Origin: Actinoplanes xinjiangensis
GTDB taxonomy: Bacteria; Actinomycetota; Actinomycetes; Mycobacteriales; Micromonosporaceae
NCBI RefSeq assembly: GCF_003148685.1
Contig: NZ_QGGR01000007.1
Coordinates: forward strand, 248,001-312,000
DNA length: 64,000 nucleotides
Direction: 5' to 3'
Numbering within the stretch: position 1 is the first letter of the stretch; each line of letters opens with the position of its first letter. Below the pieces are notes generated by a model, which did no database searches, was not told the origin of the DNA, and saw only the letters and a list, made by a program, of their open reading frames with translations. Positions 61,260 through 64,000 of the stretch are shown piece after piece. A program made the translations under genes and the position numbers.

Positions 61260-62267
61260 TCACCGTTTGGTTCGCCGGTCGAGGAGGTACGCGGCGGTCA
61301 CCGCGACACCACGGTCCGCGTCGTCGGACAGCTTCTCCAACGTTCGCGTCGCCGTGGTTCCGGGGATGTCGGCGAGGGCCTGGGTGATGCGGCGGCGGGC
61401 GGGCGCGGCGATGTCACCGGGGGAGAGGCGGCCGGCCAGCCCGGTGGCGATGCGTTCGGCCAGTGCGGGATCGTTCGCCAGCACGCTCAGGGCGTCGGCG
61501 GCGTCCACGTCGTTCACCTCGTCGACGATCATGTCGATAAGCGTCGGGATGGTGTCGGCCACTCCCCGCGTCCCGAGAATCATGGCGGCGTACCGGCGTA
61601 CCCCGATGTCGGTGTTCGTCAAAGCGTCGTGCAGCAGCGCCGTCGCCGTGTCGGTGGGGATCTCGGCGAGTGCGTGCACGGCACGTTTGCGCACCTCGGG
61701 CCGCGGTGAGTGCAGGCCCTCGGCGAGCAGTGCGGGCCCGCTGTCGCCGGACTGCGCCAGAGCCCAGCGGAGGGCTCCGGCCACGTTCGGATCGGTCTCG
61801 TTCAGGGCCGCCTCGACCAGGGCCTCCACCGGTGCCGGCGTGGTCTCGGTGGCGAGGGCCGCTCGCTGGCGCCGCTCCGGGCTGTCCGAGCCGAGGGCGT
61901 GCAGCAGTGCGACGACCTGGAGTACGTCCGGCCACCCGGACGGTTCCGCGTCACCGATGCGGCGGAGCCGGGTGAGCAGCTCCGTCTCCCTGGCGATCCG
62001 TTCCCGGGTCCGGCGGATCAGGTCGTCGACCAGCCCGGACGGGGTGAAACCCGGATCCTCCAGAGCCCGTTTGACGTCCCGCAGCGACAGCCCCAGCGAG
62101 CGGAGGCTCTCGACGTGGAAGATCCGCCGGATGTCCTCGTCGGCGTACTCCCGGTAGCCGGCATGACTGCGGCCGGTCGGCTGCACGAGCCCCAGCGACT
62201 CGTAGTGCCGCAGCATCCGGGCACTGACCCCGGACCGCCGCGCCACCTCACCGATCAGCACGGGCAC
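61260..62267 (-). CDS. MerR-family regulator fused to HEAT repeats
   Basis: 335 residues from a GTG. MerR winged helix at 4-70 (IGEVARRSGVSARMLRHYESLGLV, GYREYADEDIRRI), the coiled region to about 120 (LVDDLIRRTRERIARETELL), then helical HEAT-type repeats (ALNETDPNVAGALRWALAQS; GLHSPRPEVRKRAVHALAEI; ALTNTDIGVRRYAAMILGT). There is no Cys for metal. The HEAT part replaces a ligand domain and should make protein contacts. A second HEAT protein follows upstream on the same strand. Confidence 0.88.
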   Translation of the reverse strand: MPVLIGEVARRSGVSARMLRHYESLGLVQPTGRSHAGYREYADEDIRRIFHVESLRSLGLSLRDVKRALEDPGFTPSGLVDDLIRRTRERIARETELLTRLRRIGDAEPSGWPDVLQVVALLHALGSDSPERRQRAALATETTPAPVEALVEAALNETDPNVAGALRWALAQSGDSGPALLAEGLHSPRPEVRKRAVHALAEIPTDTATALLHDALTNTDIGVRRYAAMILGTRGVADTIPTLIDMIVDEVNDVDAADALSVLANDPALAERIATGLAGRLSPGDIAAPARRRITQALADIPGTTATRTLEKLSDDADRGVAVTAAYLLDRRTKR

Positions 62268-62310
62268 CCGCCCCGGTCCATTTCCGTCACCCCATCGATC
62301 AGTACGGCAC

Positions 62311-62396
62311 CGTCCGTCACCGCTCCTGCGCGTCCGTCACCGCTTCCGCGCGTCCGTCACTGCTCCCGCGCGTCCGTCACTGCTCCCGCGCGTCCG
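62311..62396. repeat. 20-bp tandem repeats (4 copies plus part) between two HEAT genes
   Basis: Units begin at 62311, 62331, 62351 and 62371 with CGTCCGTCAC followed by CGCTCCTGCG, CGCTTCCGCG, TGCTCCCGCG and TGCTCCCGCG. The stop codon of the HEAT gene (62379-62377) lies in the last unit. A period of 20 is not a multiple of three, so copies would shift the end of the protein. Confidence 0.9.
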
Positions 62397-63036
62397 GACC
62401 GAGGGCGACGATGCGTTTCGCCTCCTCGACGGCGAGCTCGAATCCGGCCTCCGGGTCGTGCAGCAGCCGTCGTGTCGCGATCGCGTGCTGAACCACAGGG
62501 GGCTCGGCGCTCCTCATCGCGGCCTCCAGGACCGGCACGATTGTCTCACCGAGCCCGGTCAGTGCCCGGCTCAGACTCAACCGCGTCGCCCGGTCGCCTC
62601 GCCCGAGCTGGGACGCCAGTACTTCGGCCAGCTGCGGCTTCTCGTCCTCCGGCACAAGGGCGACCGCCGTGCGCCAGGCGGTCCGGGCCACCCCGTCGTC
62701 GGCGTCGGTCAGCAACTCCCGGGTGATGGCCGGCCACGCGGACCGGTCCCCGAGCTTGGATAGCGTGTGCAGAGCCTGGCTGCGCGCCTGCGGGTTCGCC
62801 GACCGCAGCGCACCGACGAGCCGCGGAACCGTGGCCGTCACCGGATGCCGGGTGATCGCCCACGTCAGCATGTCCCGCACGTAGAAGTCGGGCTCGACCG
62901 CGCACCGTTCGATGAGGCTGTCGACATACCCCGGGTCCGGGGCGGTGCCGATCGCCATGACGGCCTTCAGCCGTACCGACGAGTTCGTGTTCTCCAGACC
63001 CTGGAGAGCCTGCATGATCACCGGGATCACCTCCAC
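62377..63036 (-). CDS. HEAT-repeat protein
   Basis: 219 residues from ATG 63036, nearly all of it HEAT units: NTNSSVRLKAVMAIGT, EPDFYVRDMLTWAITR, SANPQARSQALHTLSKLGDR, DADDGVARTAWRTAVAL. No DNA-binding domain. It may pair with the MerR-HEAT protein. The tail PDAREQ is encoded by the first 20-bp repeat. A conserved pair of such genes is known in actinomycetes; function unclear. Confidence 0.8.
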   Translation of the reverse strand: MEVIPVIMQALQGLENTNSSVRLKAVMAIGTAPDPGYVDSLIERCAVEPDFYVRDMLTWAITRHPVTATVPRLVGALRSANPQARSQALHTLSKLGDRSAWPAITRELLTDADDGVARTAWRTAVALVPEDEKPQLAEVLASQLGRGDRATRLSLSRALTGLGETIVPVLEAAMRSAEPPVVQHAIATRRLLHDPEAGFELAVEEAKRIVALGPDAREQ

Positions 63037-63290
63037 GGCCCAGTGAAGGGCTTGTCACAGTGTCAAGGTCAAGCCTCGATGCTTCCTGGCCTCGCCGCAT
63101 TCCTCGGCTTGGAGGTATTCCTCCTGGTCAACGGCATCGTCATCGGCATGAGCAGCAGCCGGCCGACGGCCGGGCGCCTGCTCTTCAAGGTGCACCGGAA
63201 GAATATCGGCGCCGTCCCGACGGCGCCCCGCTCAAGCCGGGCGCAGGCCCGGCTGCGTGAGCCCGTCGAGGTGGAAAGTGGTGCGGGGCG
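63037..63290. other. Gap with a possible short open frame
   Basis: 254 bp between two minus-strand genes. On the plus strand an ATG at 63079 opens LPGLAAFLGLEVFLLVNGIV, one hydrophobic segment, followed by an Arg/Ala run that goes into the next gene in antisense. No ribosome site. Not enough for a gene call. Confidence 0.3.
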
Positions 63291-63857
63291 TCAGGTGATG
63301 ACCTTGTCGCGGGTGCCGCGGGCCTGGAGCAGGCCGGCCGCGGCGGCGCCGTAGAGACAGAAACCCGAGCCGACGCCTGCAATCAGGGCGACTGTGGCGG
63401 GGGAAGCGCCGAAAGCATTCGCCACGAAGCCGAGCAAGCCCAAAACGGTCATCGCGGCGCCCAGCCAGTGGAACAGGGACATGCCCCAGGCCCACGCGAG
63501 AGCGAAGAAGTGGGTGCCGACCACGACGGCGACCCAGGCGATGGCGATCTCCGGGCGCTCCAGCACTGTGTTGATCACGTAGAGGCCGCCGAACAGGGCG
63601 ATCGCCTCGGCGACGACGATCAGCCAGTAGCGGCGGTCCTGGAAGCCGCCGCCGGCCGACGGGCCGGGTGGTCCGTTACGGGCCCGCCCGAACAGCACGA
63701 TCAGCAGTGCCGCCGCGATCACCACTCCGGTTGCCCGGATCACCAGTGGCCACGGTGCGGCGAGGCCGCCACTGTTCACCATCACGAACACCGTGCCGAA
63801 CGAGATCGCGACCAGCGATCCGATTACCAGGCCGTCATGCCGTCGAGTCCCCGTCAT
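63291..63857 (-). CDS. Six-helix integral membrane protein, hypothetical
   Basis: 188 residues from ATG 63857. Hydrophobic segments near 10-27, 35-57, 78-98, 105-122, 128-148 and 152-175. The short cytoplasmic loop RARNGPPGPSAGGGFQDRR is between helices two and three. HFFALAWAWGMSLFHWLG with two His is typical of DUF-type small membrane proteins. Function unknown; it stands alone. Confidence 0.75.
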   Translation of the reverse strand: MTGTRRHDGLVIGSLVAISFGTVFVMVNSGGLAAPWPLVIRATGVVIAAALLIVLFGRARNGPPGPSAGGGFQDRRYWLIVVAEAIALFGGLYVINTVLERPEIAIAWVAVVVGTHFFALAWAWGMSLFHWLGAAMTVLGLLGFVANAFGASPATVALIAGVGSGFCLYGAAAAGLLQARGTRDKVIT

Positions 63858-64000
63858 GATCGCGGATTCTATCGACGACCGTCACGGCGGTGGGGGATTT
63901 GATAGGTCGGTGTTGATGTCTTCGACGTGTGGGCCCCGGGATGGCACCACCGCTGGTGGGTGCCCATGCTCGAGCCTGTCCCGCAGTTCCGGACTTGTGT
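63858..64000. other. End of window, no supported gene
   Basis: 143 bp. An inverted repeat GGCACC-ACCGCTGGT-GGTGCC-like element is at about 63934-63964. Short frames on the plus strand end with the window and cannot be judged. Confidence 0.3.

Noticed and set aside
62311..62396. Possible CRISPR array
   Set aside because: Units of 20 bp are directly joined with no spacers and differ by single bases, so it is a simple tandem repeat.

Overview
The window is a very GC-rich (about 70%) actinobacterial chromosome segment with strong G/C bias at third codon positions and many GTG starts and ATGA/GTGA gene overlaps. A methyl-accepting chemotaxis protein beside Streptomyces-type secreted hydrolases (CBM2 mannanase, ricin-tailed S1 protease) and many one-component regulators points to a filamentous actinomycete with motile spores, such as Actinoplanes or another Micromonosporaceae. 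That placement is inference. No rRNA, tRNA, CRISPR array, prophage or intact IS was seen; the only mobile-element trace is an IS5-type transposase relic near 60.9-61.05 kb.

Layout. 0-6.1 kb: a cut-off TetR gene divergent from a saccharopine-dehydrogenase-like gene, then a LysR regulator divergent from a three-gene set (DadA/AmaA-like FAD oxidase, HglS, AmaB) that reads as a lysine/pipecolate to 2-hydroxyglutarate pathway. 6.1-6.75 kb: a hairpin-rich non-coding stretch of atypical composition ahead of a small MerR-type gene. 7.2-18.7 kb: mostly single genes (hemerythrin, ABC-2 exporter, SDR, DHFR-like, AraC, VIT1-type transporter, methyltransferase, secreted lipase, gamma carbonic anhydrase, secreted protease with ricin lectin tail).

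19-23.7 kb: a complete YtfQRT-YjfF-type sugar importer with an attenuator after the binding-protein gene, then a TetR gene. 24.4-27.1 kb: a membrane diguanylate cyclase and a VC0807-like membrane protein, closed by an 18-bp bidirectional terminator. 27.15-30.67 kb: a PadR-ABC-FtsX operon with a clear operator. 30.7-37.4 kb: PPK2, a MalT-type LuxR giant regulator, dodecin, hydrolase, YccF protein and a PAS sensor kinase.

37.5-46.8 kb: a nine-gene same-strand organosulfur operon headed by a ROK regulator: flavin reductase, SsuACB-like importer, two paralogous NtaA/DszA-type monooxygenases, an aldo/keto reductase and an SsuD-like monooxygenase, most with overlapping ends. 47.3-49.8 kb: an XRE-TPR regulator, two tiny overlapping ORFs, and a ClpX-type zinc-finger/HTH protein behind twin 17-bp inverted repeats exactly 20 bp apart. 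49.85-58.5 kb: chemoreceptor, secreted GH5 beta-mannanase, and a divergent Opp/Dpp-type oligosaccharide importer, one ATPase of which carries a 15-bp tandem-repeat insert coding a Ser/Pro pentapeptide. 58.5-64 kb: XRE-Map pair with a shared operator, an EEP-family nuclease/phosphatase, the IS relic with a long hairpin, a MerR-HEAT regulator and HEAT protein separated by 20-bp repeats, and a membrane protein.
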